Positions 35,343 through 44,476 of a DNA stretch of 64,000 nucleotides are shown here, piece by piece. The position numbers and the translations under genes were made by a program. The stretch comes from Rhodanobacter sp. L36 (GTDB lineage Bacteria > Pseudomonadota > Gammaproteobacteria > Xanthomonadales > Rhodanobacteraceae): the NCBI RefSeq assembly GCF_009765755.1, contig NZ_LMUV01000011.1:62001-126000 (forward strand). Reading direction: 5' to 3'. Every line of letters starts with the position of its first letter. Position 1 is the stretch's first letter. The notes under the pieces were generated by a model that did not search any database, was not told the origin of the DNA, and saw nothing but the letters and a program-made list of their open reading frames with translations.

Positions 35343-37151
35343 ATGCCTTCCATCCGCCTGCTTCCTCCTGAACTCATCAACCAGATTGCCGCCGGCGAGG
35401 TTATCGAACGGCCGTCTTCCGTGGTCAAGGAACTCGTCGAGAACAGCCTCGATGCAGGAGCGCGTCGAATAGACGTCGATATCGAGGCCGGTGGCGCGCG
35501 GTTGATACGCGTACGCGATGACGGTGTCGGTATCGGCGTGGATGAATTGCCCCTGGCAGTCGCCTCGCATGCCACGAGCAAGATCGGCAGCTTCGACGAT
35601 CTGGAGCACGTCGCCAGCATGGGTTTTCGCGGAGAGGCGCTTGCGTCGGTGTCGTCGGTGTCGCGCTTTGCGCTCGTCTCGCGCGCACACGGAAACGACG
35701 CCGCATTCCGCATCGAAGTCGATGGTGGAACTCTTCGATCGGCGCGTCCCGCGCAGCATCCGCAGGGCACCAGCGTGGAAGTACGCGATCTGTTCTACAA
35801 CGTGCCGGCGCGGCGGAAATTCATGCGTGCCGAACGTACCGAATTTGCGCATATCGATGATCTGCTGAAGTCTTTGGCGCTCGCGCGCAGCGAGGTCGAA
35901 TTTCGACTTAGTCACAACGGCAAGCCGGTGCGCATCTGGAAAGCCGCGCGTGATGAGCATGCTGAACTTCAACGCGTAGCCGAAGTGCTCGGCGAGGACT
36001 TTCCCGCTCAGAGCCTGCACATCGATCACGCCATGGCCGGCCTGCGTCTTTCGGGTTGGGTCGGGTTGCCGACGGCATCGCGCGCGCAGGCCGACGCGCA
36101 ATATTTCTACGTCAACGGACGGCTGGTGCGCGATCGCATCGTGGCGCATGCGGTGCGCCAGGCGTATGCGGACGTGTTGTTTCATGGCCGCCATGCCGTG
36201 TTTGTCCTGCACCTTCAACTTGATCCGTCGGGCGTGGATGTGAACGTTCATCCGGCCAAGCACGAGGTGCGTTTCCGCGAGCAGCGGCTGGTGCACGATT
36301 TCCTGTTTCGCACCTTGCATGAAGTGCTGGCGCAAACGCGTGCCGGGCAAAACATTCTTTCCGTGGCAGACGCGCGCGCATCGCTGGATGTGGCTTATGC
36401 GGTTTCTGCTCCTGTCGCGGGCGCATGGTCCGGATCGTTCGATCAGAGCCGTCTGAATCTTGGTGTGCGTGATGCGCCGCTTGCCGATTACGCTGCGTTG
36501 CTCGGCGAATCCGGATCGACGCAGCAATCATTTCAATCGCCGATGGCCGCGAAGGAAGAGGGCGAAACGCCGCCGCTGGGTTTTGCCATCGCGCAGCTCA
36601 AGAGCATTTTCGTGCTGGCGGAAAATGCGCAAGGGTTGGTGCTGGTCGACATGCACGCAGCGCACGAACGCATTACCTACGAGAGACTGAAATCGGCTCG
36701 GGTCAGTAGCAACCTGCGTTCGCAGATGCTGCTGGTGCCGCTCTCCATCGCGGTCAGCGCGAAGGAAGCGGCGGCCGCGGAGGAGCACGCCGACGCACTG
36801 GCCGAATGGGGACTGGAACTGTCGCGAAGCGGTCCCTCCACTATCGTCGTGCGGCGCATACCCGCGTTGCTGGAAGGTGCCGATGTCGCGCAGCTCAGTC
36901 GCGACGTGTTGTCGGAACTTGCACAGCATGGGAGTTCAAGACGTCTGCAGGAGGTGGAAAACGAACTGCTGTCGACCATGGCGTGCCATGGCTCGGTACG
37001 CGCAGGGCGACGGCTGACGATTCCGGAAATGAACGCGCTGCTGCGCGACATGGAAGCGACCGAGCGTTCCGGTCAATGCAATCACGGACGGCCAACATGG
37101 GTACAACTGAATCTGGCCGAGCTGGACAAGTTGTTCATGCGTGGACGCTGA
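35343..37151 (+). CDS. mutL: DNA mismatch repair protein MutL
   Basis: The 602-residue protein has the GHKL ATPase motifs [39 protein letters not shown] and [10 protein letters not shown]. The C-terminal part carries [12 protein letters not shown] at residues 436-447, which fits the DxHA(x)2E(x)4E endonuclease motif found in MutL of bacteria without MutH, plus ACHGSVRAG and CNHGRPTW metal-site motifs. It links MutS recognition to strand nicking. It lies 36 nt after the amidase stop. Confidence 0.95.
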   Translation: MPSIRLLPPELINQIAAGEVIERPSSVVKELVENSLDAGARRIDVDIEAGGARLIRVRDDGVGIGVDELPLAVASHATSKIGSFDDLEHVASMGFRGEALASVSSVSRFALVSRAHGNDAAFRIEVDGGTLRSARPAQHPQGTSVEVRDLFYNVPARRKFMRAERTEFAHIDDLLKSLALARSEVEFRLSHNGKPVRIWKAARDEHAELQRVAEVLGEDFPAQSLHIDHAMAGLRLSGWVGLPTASRAQADAQYFYVNGRLVRDRIVAHAVRQAYADVLFHGRHAVFVLHLQLDPSGVDVNVHPAKHEVRFREQRLVHDFLFRTLHEVLAQTRAGQNILSVADARASLDVAYAVSAPVAGAWSGSFDQSRLNLGVRDAPLADYAALLGESGSTQQSFQSPMAAKEEGETPPLGFAIAQLKSIFVLAENAQGLVLVDMHAAHERITYERLKSARVSSNLRSQMLLVPLSIAVSAKEAAAAEEHADALAEWGLELSRSGPSTIVVRRIPALLEGADVAQLSRDVLSELAQHGSSRRLQEVENELLSTMACHGSVRAGRRLTIPEMNALLRDMEATERSGQCNHGRPTWVQLNLAELDKLFMRGR

Positions 37152-37185
37152 CGCGTCGCGCCTTATTCGTTCGCGAGAGAATCAG

Positions 37186-38088
37186 ATGCGCATCAGCCTG
37201 TTCATTGCCGCCACCGTTCTGGGAGTCGCCACCGTGCACGCCAACGACGTCGATACTTATCGACAGAGCATCGAAACATCCCGCACCGAGCGCGTTGCGG
37301 GACTCACCGCGCCCGACGGATGGCTGAGCCTGATCGGGCTGGAATGGTTGAAGGAAGGCAGCAATAGTGTTGGCAGTGCAGCCGACAACGACATCGTGCT
37401 GAAAGCCGGGCCGGCGCATCTCGGTGTGATCACCTTGGGCAAGGACGGCGCGATGCATATCGTCCTCGCTGCCGGCAACGGCGCGCTGATCGATGGCAAG
37501 CCGTTGAATGAGGCGACGTTGATCGACGACATGAAAGCTGGCGACGCTTCGCCGACTACCGTGAGTTTCGGCAGCGCCAGCTTCTATGCGATCGATCGCG
37601 ATGGTCGCAAGGGGCTGCGCGTCAAGGACAGCAGCGCAGACAGCCGCAAGCATTTTCTGGGCATCGACTATTTTCCAATCGATCCGACCTGGCACGTGCA
37701 GGCGAACTGGATGCCGGCAACGCCGGGCGAAACGCTGGAGATGGGTTCGGTGATCGGCACCATCGACAAATATCCCGTCGCGGGAAAGCTCGAATTCACG
37801 CACGACGGCAAGCATTTTCAATTGCTGCCGGTAATCGAGGAGCCCGGCGCCAAGCAGTATTTCATCGTGTTCGCCGATCGCACCAGCGGCAAGGAAACCT
37901 ATGGCGCGGCGCGTTTTCTCTACGTCGATCCGCCGAAGGGCGGCAAGGTCGATCTGGATTTCAACAAGGCCTACAACCCGCCGTGCGCATTCACGCCGTT
38001 TGCGACATGTCCGCTGGCGCCGCACGAAAACCGGCTGGATCTGCGTGTAACCGCCGGTGAAAAAAAGTATCGCGGCGAGCATCACTAG
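37186..38088 (+). CDS. DUF1684 protein, probably exported
   Basis: The 300-residue protein has a signal peptide (MRISLFIAATVLGVATVHAND) and the DUF1684 core: GWLSLIGLEWLKEGSNSVGS near the start, AARFLYVDPP and the end block NPPCAFTPFATCPLAPHENRL. The function of this family is unknown. AGAGAATCAG precedes ATG 37186, which was chosen for the signal peptide. It sits 34 nt after mutL and may be read through from it. Confidence 0.85.
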   Translation: MRISLFIAATVLGVATVHANDVDTYRQSIETSRTERVAGLTAPDGWLSLIGLEWLKEGSNSVGSAADNDIVLKAGPAHLGVITLGKDGAMHIVLAAGNGALIDGKPLNEATLIDDMKAGDASPTTVSFGSASFYAIDRDGRKGLRVKDSSADSRKHFLGIDYFPIDPTWHVQANWMPATPGETLEMGSVIGTIDKYPVAGKLEFTHDGKHFQLLPVIEEPGAKQYFIVFADRTSGKETYGAARFLYVDPPKGGKVDLDFNKAYNPPCAFTPFATCPLAPHENRLDLRVTAGEKKYRGEHH

Positions 38089-38097
38089 GCACGTTTT

Positions 38098-38880
38098 TCA
38101 GCGCCCCTGGAATACGGCTTTTCGTTTTTCGAGAAAAGCCGTTGTTCCTTCGCGCATGTCGTCGGTGGAAAACGCCAGCGCGAAACCCTGCGTCTCGAAT
38201 TCCAGGCCTTGATCGATGCTCGTCTCGCCACCTTGCAACACGGCGTCGAGAATTCCCGCGGCCGCGAGCGGCGCCGCTGCAGCGAGTTGATCGGCCAGCG
38301 CGCTCACCACGTCGTCCAGCGATTCGGGAGCGACCACGCGCGTAACGATGCCGAGTTCATAAGCGCGTCGTGCAGAAATATTCGCGCCGGTAAGGCACAG
38401 CTCGAGTGCTGCGCCGCGTCCGGCCAAACGCAACAGCCGTTGCGTACCGCCGAATCCGGGAATCAACCCGAGGTTGATTTCCGGCTGGCCGAATGTCGCT
38501 TTCTCGCTGGCGACGCGAAGGTGGCAGGCCATGGCCAGTTCCATGCCGCCGCCGAGTGCAAAGCCCTGGATGCGCGCGATCACCGGTTTTCCGAGGCGTT
38601 CGATCGACGTCATCAAGCGTTGGCCCGCACGCGAAAATGCCTGCGCCTGCACCGGGGTATAGCCGTTCATTTCGGCGATGTCGGCGCCGGCGACGAACGC
38701 TTTTTCGCCGGAACCCGCGAGCACCACTACACGTACGTCGTCGTCCTGCGAGGCCTGCGCAAAGGCTAGGGTCAGCTCATTGAGCGTTTCGCGATTCAGC
38801 GCGTTGAGCTTGTCCGGGCGATGGACCGTGATGGTGCGAATCGCGCCGCGATGGGCGATTTCCAGGTTGCGATATGCCAT
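38098..38880 (-). CDS. Enoyl-CoA hydratase/isomerase family protein
   Basis: The 260-residue crotonase-fold protein has the oxyanion-hole strands FVAGADIAEMNGY and IQGFALGGGMELAMACHLRVAS and both catalytic glutamates (ELAMAC and GQPEINLGLIPGFGGTQ), as in true enoyl-CoA hydratases. It should hydrate trans-2-enoyl-CoA in fatty acid breakdown. Unlike the crotonase paralogue at 43701, both acidic residues are kept. The physiological acyl chain is not known. Confidence 0.9.
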   Translation of the reverse strand: MAYRNLEIAHRGAIRTITVHRPDKLNALNRETLNELTLAFAQASQDDDVRVVVLAGSGEKAFVAGADIAEMNGYTPVQAQAFSRAGQRLMTSIERLGKPVIARIQGFALGGGMELAMACHLRVASEKATFGQPEINLGLIPGFGGTQRLLRLAGRGAALELCLTGANISARRAYELGIVTRVVAPESLDDVVSALADQLAAAAPLAAAGILDAVLQGGETSIDQGLEFETQGFALAFSTDDMREGTTAFLEKRKAVFQGR

Positions 38881-39046
38881 GTGCCAATCCCGATGAAAAC
38901 GAAACGGCGATGTTACCAGCGGGAACCTTTGCCGCCGACCGGGTTCTCATGCGGCAGTGACCGGACCTGCGCGAACGTCATCTACCGCTTAGGATGGGTG
39001 GCCGCGATACGCGCAGCGACTGCAAAATACCTCGATGGAGAAAGGC

Positions 39047-39790
39047 ATGAAAATTCTGCGTAGCGTGTTGCTTGGCACGTGGCTGCTGAGCGGCGTCGTG
39101 TACGCGCAGAACATCGCCGCTCCACTATCGCCCCCGGCATCGCCGTCTCCATCGCCGCGGCCGGACAAGGCGAAGTTGTCGTACGCCATCGGCTATCAGA
39201 TCGGCAGCCAGTTTTCCGATGGCAAGCCGGACGTGGATATCCCCACGCTGCTGCGCGCGATCCAGGACGCCTACGTCAAGCGCCATCCATCCGTGTCGAT
39301 GCAGGACATGCATCAGCAATTGCAGCGCCTCGACCAGCAATTGCATAACGAGGCCGTGACAGAATTCAAACGCATCGCGATGCTCAACGGGCGCAAGAGC
39401 ATCGAGTTCATGGCCCACAACCGGCAACAAGCCGGCGTGGTGCAATTGCCATCCGGTATCCAGTACGCCGTGATGACCAAAGGAGCCGGCGCAGACAGCC
39501 CCGCGGTGACGAGTCTGGTCACGGTCAACTATCGCGGCATGTTGATCGACGGCACCGAATTCGACAGCACGTGGGCGCACGGCGCGCCGGTCACCTTTCC
39601 GGTCAACGGCGTCATACGCGGATGGCAGGACGTGATTCCACGCATGCATGTGGGCGACAAGTGGAAGGTGGTGATTCCGCCGCGCCTGGCCTATGGCGAA
39701 GCCGGCGCATTGCCACGCATCGGGCCGAACGAAGCACTCGTATTCGAGATCGAGCTGCTTGCCATCAAAGCCGACCCGCACCGACCCTGA
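39047..39790 (+). CDS. FKBP-type peptidyl-prolyl isomerase, Mip/FkpA-like, exported
   Basis: The 247-residue protein has a signal peptide (MKILRSVLLGTWLLSGVVYAQ), a proline-rich linker, an N-terminal helical dimerisation region (KAKLSYAIGYQIGSQF...; FKRIAMLNGRKSIEFMAHNR) and a C-terminal FKBP domain (VTVNYRGMLIDGTEFDSTW, PVTFPVNGVIRGWQDVIPRM, IPPRLAYGE). It assists periplasmic protein folding. GGAG lies upstream of ATG 39047. The gene is monocistronic as far as I can see. Confidence 0.92.
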   Translation: MKILRSVLLGTWLLSGVVYAQNIAAPLSPPASPSPSPRPDKAKLSYAIGYQIGSQFSDGKPDVDIPTLLRAIQDAYVKRHPSVSMQDMHQQLQRLDQQLHNEAVTEFKRIAMLNGRKSIEFMAHNRQQAGVVQLPSGIQYAVMTKGAGADSPAVTSLVTVNYRGMLIDGTEFDSTWAHGAPVTFPVNGVIRGWQDVIPRMHVGDKWKVVIPPRLAYGEAGALPRIGPNEALVFEIELLAIKADPHRP

Positions 39791-39817
39791 AGCAGGCCGG
39801 TGTTAGCATGAGCGGGC

Positions 39818-40009
39818 ATGCAGAACGAGTCCGAATCCGCACCGTCACTACCTTTGAGCCCGTGCATCGGCCTCTGTCGCCTTGACGAACACGGCTATTG
39901 CGTGGGCTGTCAGCGCACCGGCGAGGAGATCGGTCGATGGAGTCGCATGAGCCAGTCCGAACGGCTGCACGTGATGAGCGTGGTACTGCCTGCGCGCAGA
40001 ACGTCGTGA
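39818..40009 (+). CDS. DUF1289 protein
   Basis: The 63-residue protein has the DUF1289 cysteine pattern PCIGLCRLDEHGYCVGCQRTGEEIGRW (CxxxC...CxxC) and probably binds a metal. The family function is unknown. Its stop and the next start overlap as TGATG, so it is coupled to the NUDIX gene; this pairing is frequent in gammaproteobacteria. Confidence 0.85.
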   Translation: MQNESESAPSLPLSPCIGLCRLDEHGYCVGCQRTGEEIGRWSRMSQSERLHVMSVVLPARRTS

Positions 40010-40599
40010 TGGAAAAACTCATCCGTGCGCTTCGGCCACTCTCGTCGCCGCCAACGCCACCGGGATGGAACCACCAAGAAATGACCGAGTTGCTCGGCAC
40101 TGCCGAGCGCCAGCCGGCGGCTGTGCTGATCGCGTTGCGAGATGGTGTCGAGCCGCGGCTCGTGCTCACGGTGCGCACCGGTCATTTGCAGTCGCACGCG
40201 GGGCAGGTGGCGTTTCCGGGTGGACGCGTCGATCCCGACGACGGTGACGCGATCACCACCGCGTTGCGCGAAAGCGAAGAGGAAATCCATCTCGATCGCA
40301 CGCTGGTGACGCCGCTGGGTTTTCTCGATTGTTTTGAAACCATCAGCGGCTACAGCATCACGCCGGTGGTGGCGCGCATCGCTGCGGATGCACGCCTGTA
40401 TCCGGCGCCGGACGAAGTAGCCGAAGTCTTTGAAGTGCCGCTGGCATTTTTTCTGGATGCGGCCAACCTGCGGCGATACACGATGGAATTGCGTGGTCAC
40501 CGACGCGCGATGGTGGAGTTCGTTCACGGCGGTCACCGCATCTGGGGCGCAACGGCCGCAATGCTCTTCAATCTTCTGCAGAGGATGGGTTACGCATGA
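40009..40599 (+). CDS. NUDIX hydrolase, CoA pyrophosphatase (NudL) type
   Basis: The 196-residue protein has the CoA-pyrophosphatase extension QSHAGQVAFPGGRVDPDDGD followed by the NUDIX box with ALRESEEEI (GxGG...REx2EExE in relaxed form). It is expected to cleave CoA and its derivatives. Start ATG 40009 overlaps the DUF1289 stop; its own stop overlaps the rhodanese start by 4 nt, so the three genes form a tight operon. Confidence 0.88.
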   Translation: MEKLIRALRPLSSPPTPPGWNHQEMTELLGTAERQPAAVLIALRDGVEPRLVLTVRTGHLQSHAGQVAFPGGRVDPDDGDAITTALRESEEEIHLDRTLVTPLGFLDCFETISGYSITPVVARIAADARLYPAPDEVAEVFEVPLAFFLDAANLRRYTMELRGHRRAMVEFVHGGHRIWGATAAMLFNLLQRMGYA

Positions 40600-41447
40600 G
40601 CTTGCAAACCACCCTGATCGACGCAACGACGCTTGCCACGTTGCCGCCATCGGATGTGCTGATCGTGGATTGCCGGTTCGATCTGGCCGATCCGGATAAG
40701 GGCCATCGCGACTATATGGAAGGCCATATCCCGGGCGCGGTGTTTGCCAGTCTCGACCGCGATCTCTCCGATCTGTCGCGCCAATCGGAAGGGTTGGGCC
40801 GTCACCCGTTGCCGCTCGAGTCGGCGCTCAGCGCGGTGTTGGCCCGATGGGGATGGCACGCAGGTTTGCAGGTCGTCAGCTACGACGCGAACGGCGGTGC
40901 GCTGGCAGCCGCGCGTCTGTGGTGGCTGCTGCGTCTGGCCGGCGTGCAACACGTTGCCGTGCTGGACGGCGGATATGCCGCTTGGCTTTCGGACGGCCAT
41001 TCGGCGGAGCAGGGTGAAGCCGCGGGAAGAACACCGACGCAGGTTTCGTTGCGCTACAACGCCGATGAAGTGCTGATCGATCACGACAAGATTCGACTCG
41101 CCGGGCAGCTGCTCGACGCGCGTGCCGCGCCGCGTTATCGCGGTGATGTCGAACCACTGGATCGCGCCGCCGGCCACGTGCCGGGTGCGTTGAATCGTCC
41201 CTTTGCCGACAACCTCGACAGCCAGGGACGTTTCAAGTCAGCGACGCAATTACACGAAGAGTTCTCGAAGATTCTCGGTGCCACCGAATCGTCGCAGGTC
41301 GTGCACATGTGCGGCTCCGGCGTGACCGCATGCCACAACCTGCTGGCGATGGAGCATGCCGGGCTTCATGGCTCGCGACTGTATGCGCCGTCCTGGAGCG
41401 GCTGGGTGAGCGACCCAATGCGGCCGATCGCAACGGGTGAGAGCTGA
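40596..41447 (+). CDS. sseA: 3-mercaptopyruvate sulfurtransferase (rhodanese family)
   Basis: The 283-residue protein has two rhodanese domains. The second has the active loop CGSGVTA (about residue 239), which is typical of mercaptopyruvate sulfurtransferases rather than thiosulfate enzymes (CRxGxT). Entry motifs VDCRFDLADPDKG and EGHIPGAVFASLDRDLS are canonical. It moves sulfur from mercaptopyruvate to thiol acceptors. ATG 40596 overlaps the NUDIX stop. Confidence 0.9.
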   Translation: MSLQTTLIDATTLATLPPSDVLIVDCRFDLADPDKGHRDYMEGHIPGAVFASLDRDLSDLSRQSEGLGRHPLPLESALSAVLARWGWHAGLQVVSYDANGGALAAARLWWLLRLAGVQHVAVLDGGYAAWLSDGHSAEQGEAAGRTPTQVSLRYNADEVLIDHDKIRLAGQLLDARAAPRYRGDVEPLDRAAGHVPGALNRPFADNLDSQGRFKSATQLHEEFSKILGATESSQVVHMCGSGVTACHNLLAMEHAGLHGSRLYAPSWSGWVSDPMRPIATGES

Positions 41448-41513
41448 CGCACGACGCGTGGTCGTGTTCGTCGCGGTAACGTCGAAGTGTTCAACGTGCG
41501 GAGAATGGCGGGA

Positions 41514-43676
41514 ATGAAGCTGCTGTCACAAAGCGCCGCTATGTTGTGCCTTTTGCAGGTCGCAGGTGTCCTGATGGCCACGACAGTTACAGCTTCAAGC
41601 AGCGTGCCATCGATGCGCGCCGAGCGCATCGGCGACGGCATCGTGGCCTTCCTGCCGGCCGGCATGCAGCGCTATCCGACATCGCTGGCACTAGTGAAAA
41701 CGCCTACGCAAGGAGGATCGATCGCGTCGTCATGGTCGCTGCGTCCGCGATTTGGAAGCGACGGAACAGGTACGCACGTCACGCTGGTCGTTCCCGAAAA
41801 CACAGACCTTTACGGCACCGGCGAAGTCACTGGCCCGCTGCGCCGCAATGGCAGCGCGATTACGCTGTGGAATACCGACAACTTCGAATACCAGCTCGAC
41901 GGCGGCCGACAGTTGTATCAGTCGCATCCCTGGGTGCTGGGCGTGCGCGCGGATGGCACGGCGTTCGGCGTGTTGTTCGACTCGACCTGGCGCGCCGCGT
42001 TGAAGACCGGCAACACCATCGAGTTCGATTCGAGTGGGCCGCCGATGCCGGTGATCGTGATCGATCGGTTGTCGCCGCAACTCGTATTGCAGGGCTTGGC
42101 GGAGCTGACCGGAAAAATGCCGTTGCCTCCGCGCTGGGCGCTCGGCTACCAGCAATCGAGATGGTCATACACGCCCGACAAGCGCGTGCTCGAAATTGCC
42201 GATGAATTTCGCAAGCGTCGCATTCCTGCCGACGTAATCTGGATGGACATCGATTACATGGATGGCTTCCGGGTTTTCACGTTCGATCCGAAAGGTTTTC
42301 CCGATCCGGAAAAACTCAATCGCGACTTGCATGCGCGCGGTTTTCACAGCGTGTGGATGATCGACCCCGGCGTGAAGTTCGATCCCGGTTATGCCATCTA
42401 CGACAGCGGCACCGCACGCGACGTGTGGGTGAAGGACGCATACGGCAAGGACTATCACGGCGAGGTGTGGCCCGGGCTTGTGTCCTATCCGGATTTCACC
42501 CGGCCTCAGACGCGTCAATGGTGGTCGGCGCTCTACGCGAACTACATGGCCGAGGGCATCGACGGCGTGTGGAACGACATGAACGAGCCGTCCGTATTCA
42601 AGGTGCCAAGCATGTCCATGCCCGACGACAACTGGCACCGCGGCGGCGGTGATCTCGCGCCCGGCCCGCATCTGCAATATCACAACGTGTACGGCATGCT
42701 GATGACGCGCGCCACGCGCGACGGCATCCAGGCGGCGAACCCGGACAAGCGTCCGTTCGTGCTGACCCGCGCGAACTTCATCGGCGGCCAGCGATATGCA
42801 GCGACGTGGACGGGCGACAACACGTCGACCTGGACCGACCTCAAGACGTCGATACCGATGTCGATCAACCTGGGCCTTTCCGGACAGCCTTTCAGTGGCG
42901 CGGATATCGGCGGATTCAGTGGCGAGACGACCCCGGATCTCTGGGCGAACTGGATCGCCATCGGCGCGTTCTATCCGTTCTCGCGTGCGCACACGACCAA
43001 GGCGTCGCAGCAGAAGGAGCCGTGGGCCTTCGGGCCCATGGTCGAAAATACCGCGCGCATCGCGATCGAACGCCGCTATCGTCTGCTGCCTTACCTCTAC
43101 ACGTTGTTCCACCGCGCATCGGTCGATGGGACGCCGGTGATGCAACCGGTGTTCTTTGCCGATCCACGCGATCTGCGTCTACGCAGCGAGCAGGAAGCAT
43201 TTCTGCTGGGTGGCGATTTGCTGGTAGTTCCGGCGTGGGCGAAAAAGCCTGCGCTGCCGCAAGGTATCTGGCGCACCATTTCCCTCGTCGACCACGATCG
43301 CGAGGACGCGCACCAGGCAACGCTCAAATTGCGCGGTGGCGCGATCGTGCCGCTGGGGCGGGTCGTGCAGAACTCCACCGAGGAGTCGCTCGATCCGTTG
43401 ACACTGCTGGTCTCGCTCGATTCAAAAGGCCAGGCGCGCGGCGAGCTTTACGAAGATGCCGGCGACGGCTACGGCTATCGGAAGGGCGACTATCGCCTCA
43501 CGACTTATGTCGCCGAAAGGAAAAAAGATCAGGTAGTTCTACGCATCGCTGAAACGCGAGGAAACCGAACGCATCATCAACGCGACATCGTGGTGCAGGT
43601 CGTGACCAATGACGGCGTGTATATCGGCAAGGGCGACGAGAAACACGTCGTGGTCAATCTGCGTTCATCGCATTGA
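41514..43676 (+). CDS. Glycoside hydrolase family 31 protein, exported (alpha-glucosidase or alpha-xylosidase)
   Basis: The 720-residue protein has a signal peptide (MKLLSQSAAMLCLLQVAGVLM) and a GH31 barrel: WMDIDYMDGFRVFTFD, then the nucleophile in GVWNDMNEPSVF (D355) and the acid/base in TGDNTSTW (D435), followed by SRAH. It should cleave alpha-glucosides; xylosides are possible because GH31 splits by one or two subsite residues that I cannot assess. ATG 41514 opens at the signal peptide and is preceded by GGAG (11 nt spacing); a GTG at 41487 is less likely. Downstream is an enoyl-CoA isomerase gene on the other strand. Confidence 0.9.
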   Translation: MKLLSQSAAMLCLLQVAGVLMATTVTASSSVPSMRAERIGDGIVAFLPAGMQRYPTSLALVKTPTQGGSIASSWSLRPRFGSDGTGTHVTLVVPENTDLYGTGEVTGPLRRNGSAITLWNTDNFEYQLDGGRQLYQSHPWVLGVRADGTAFGVLFDSTWRAALKTGNTIEFDSSGPPMPVIVIDRLSPQLVLQGLAELTGKMPLPPRWALGYQQSRWSYTPDKRVLEIADEFRKRRIPADVIWMDIDYMDGFRVFTFDPKGFPDPEKLNRDLHARGFHSVWMIDPGVKFDPGYAIYDSGTARDVWVKDAYGKDYHGEVWPGLVSYPDFTRPQTRQWWSALYANYMAEGIDGVWNDMNEPSVFKVPSMSMPDDNWHRGGGDLAPGPHLQYHNVYGMLMTRATRDGIQAANPDKRPFVLTRANFIGGQRYAATWTGDNTSTWTDLKTSIPMSINLGLSGQPFSGADIGGFSGETTPDLWANWIAIGAFYPFSRAHTTKASQQKEPWAFGPMVENTARIAIERRYRLLPYLYTLFHRASVDGTPVMQPVFFADPRDLRLRSEQEAFLLGGDLLVVPAWAKKPALPQGIWRTISLVDHDREDAHQATLKLRGGAIVPLGRVVQNSTEESLDPLTLLVSLDSKGQARGELYEDAGDGYGYRKGDYRLTTYVAERKKDQVVLRIAETRGNRTHHQRDIVVQVVTNDGVYIGKGDEKHVVVNLRSSH

Positions 43677-43700
43677 AGCGAATCGAACGCGTTGGGCGGC

Positions 43701-44456
43701 TCAGGTTTTCTTCTTGAGTCGCGCGACCATCTGCTGCAAGACGGCCTGCGTTTCCGGATGGAAAAATGTATCGACGAAACTCTCGATCGGCAGTTTTTCC
43801 GGATCGGCGTAGGCAGCGGCGAGATCGGCGCGTGCGATGTCGCGCGTGGCCAGCATGGCTCGCGGAGGCAGCGCAAGGAGTTCGCCCAACCAGTGCAACG
43901 CGCGCGTGGTGACCTGATCGACGCCGGTGAGTTCATCGACGAAATGGCAGGCAAGCGCTTGCGCGGCATCGATCATGCTGCCCGATACAAGCAAACGTTC
44001 GGCGCGATGCGCGCCGACCACGCGACGCAGCGCGAGCTGGATCACGTCGGGCACGATCAGCCCGACCTGTACTTCGTTCAGCCCGATGCGATATGGACCT
44101 TCGGCCATCACCCGGTAATCGCAGAACAGCGCGAGCACGGCGCCGCCGGCCGGGCTGTGTCCGGTAATCGCGGCTACGAGCGGAATCGGCGCACGCGCCA
44201 GCGTCGTGCACAGCGCGAAGAATTCACGCCAGTACTCGCGCACACCATCGCGATCGAGAGCGAGCAACGCAGGAACATCCACGCCGGCGGAGAACAGGCC
44301 TTGCGCGCCGGACAACACGATGCCGCGCGCGCCATCACGCACGGCATCGTCAATGGCGGAACGCAGGCCGCGCAACAGTTCGATATTCAACGCGTTGACC
44401 GGCGGGCGCGCCAGCTGGATTTCGCGGATGTTGTCGTGATCGGTCAGGTTGAGCAT
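43701..44456 (-). CDS. Crotonase-family protein resembling delta3-delta2-enoyl-CoA isomerase
   Basis: The 251-residue protein has the crotonase fold with LFSAGVDVPALL and SPAGGAVLALFCDYRVMAEGPYRIGLNEVQVGL. The first hydratase glutamate is replaced (AGGAVLAL instead of GGxEL) while the second stays in GLNE, the pattern of mitochondrial-type ECI isomerases, which move double bonds of 3-enoyl-CoA. It would help degrade unsaturated fatty acids. The gene lies 20 nt downstream of the DUF4139 gene on the same strand. Confidence 0.82.
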   Translation of the reverse strand: MLNLTDHDNIREIQLARPPVNALNIELLRGLRSAIDDAVRDGARGIVLSGAQGLFSAGVDVPALLALDRDGVREYWREFFALCTTLARAPIPLVAAITGHSPAGGAVLALFCDYRVMAEGPYRIGLNEVQVGLIVPDVIQLALRRVVGAHRAERLLVSGSMIDAAQALACHFVDELTGVDQVTTRALHWLGELLALPPRAMLATRDIARADLAAAYADPEKLPIESFVDTFFHPETQAVLQQMVARLKKKT

Positions 44457-44476
44457 GTTCGATTTCCCGGTGGAGG

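Noticed and set aside
34593..36527. Long minus-strand frame (644 codons) opposite the amidase and mutL
   Set aside because: It spans two real genes and their gap, with no domain of its own.
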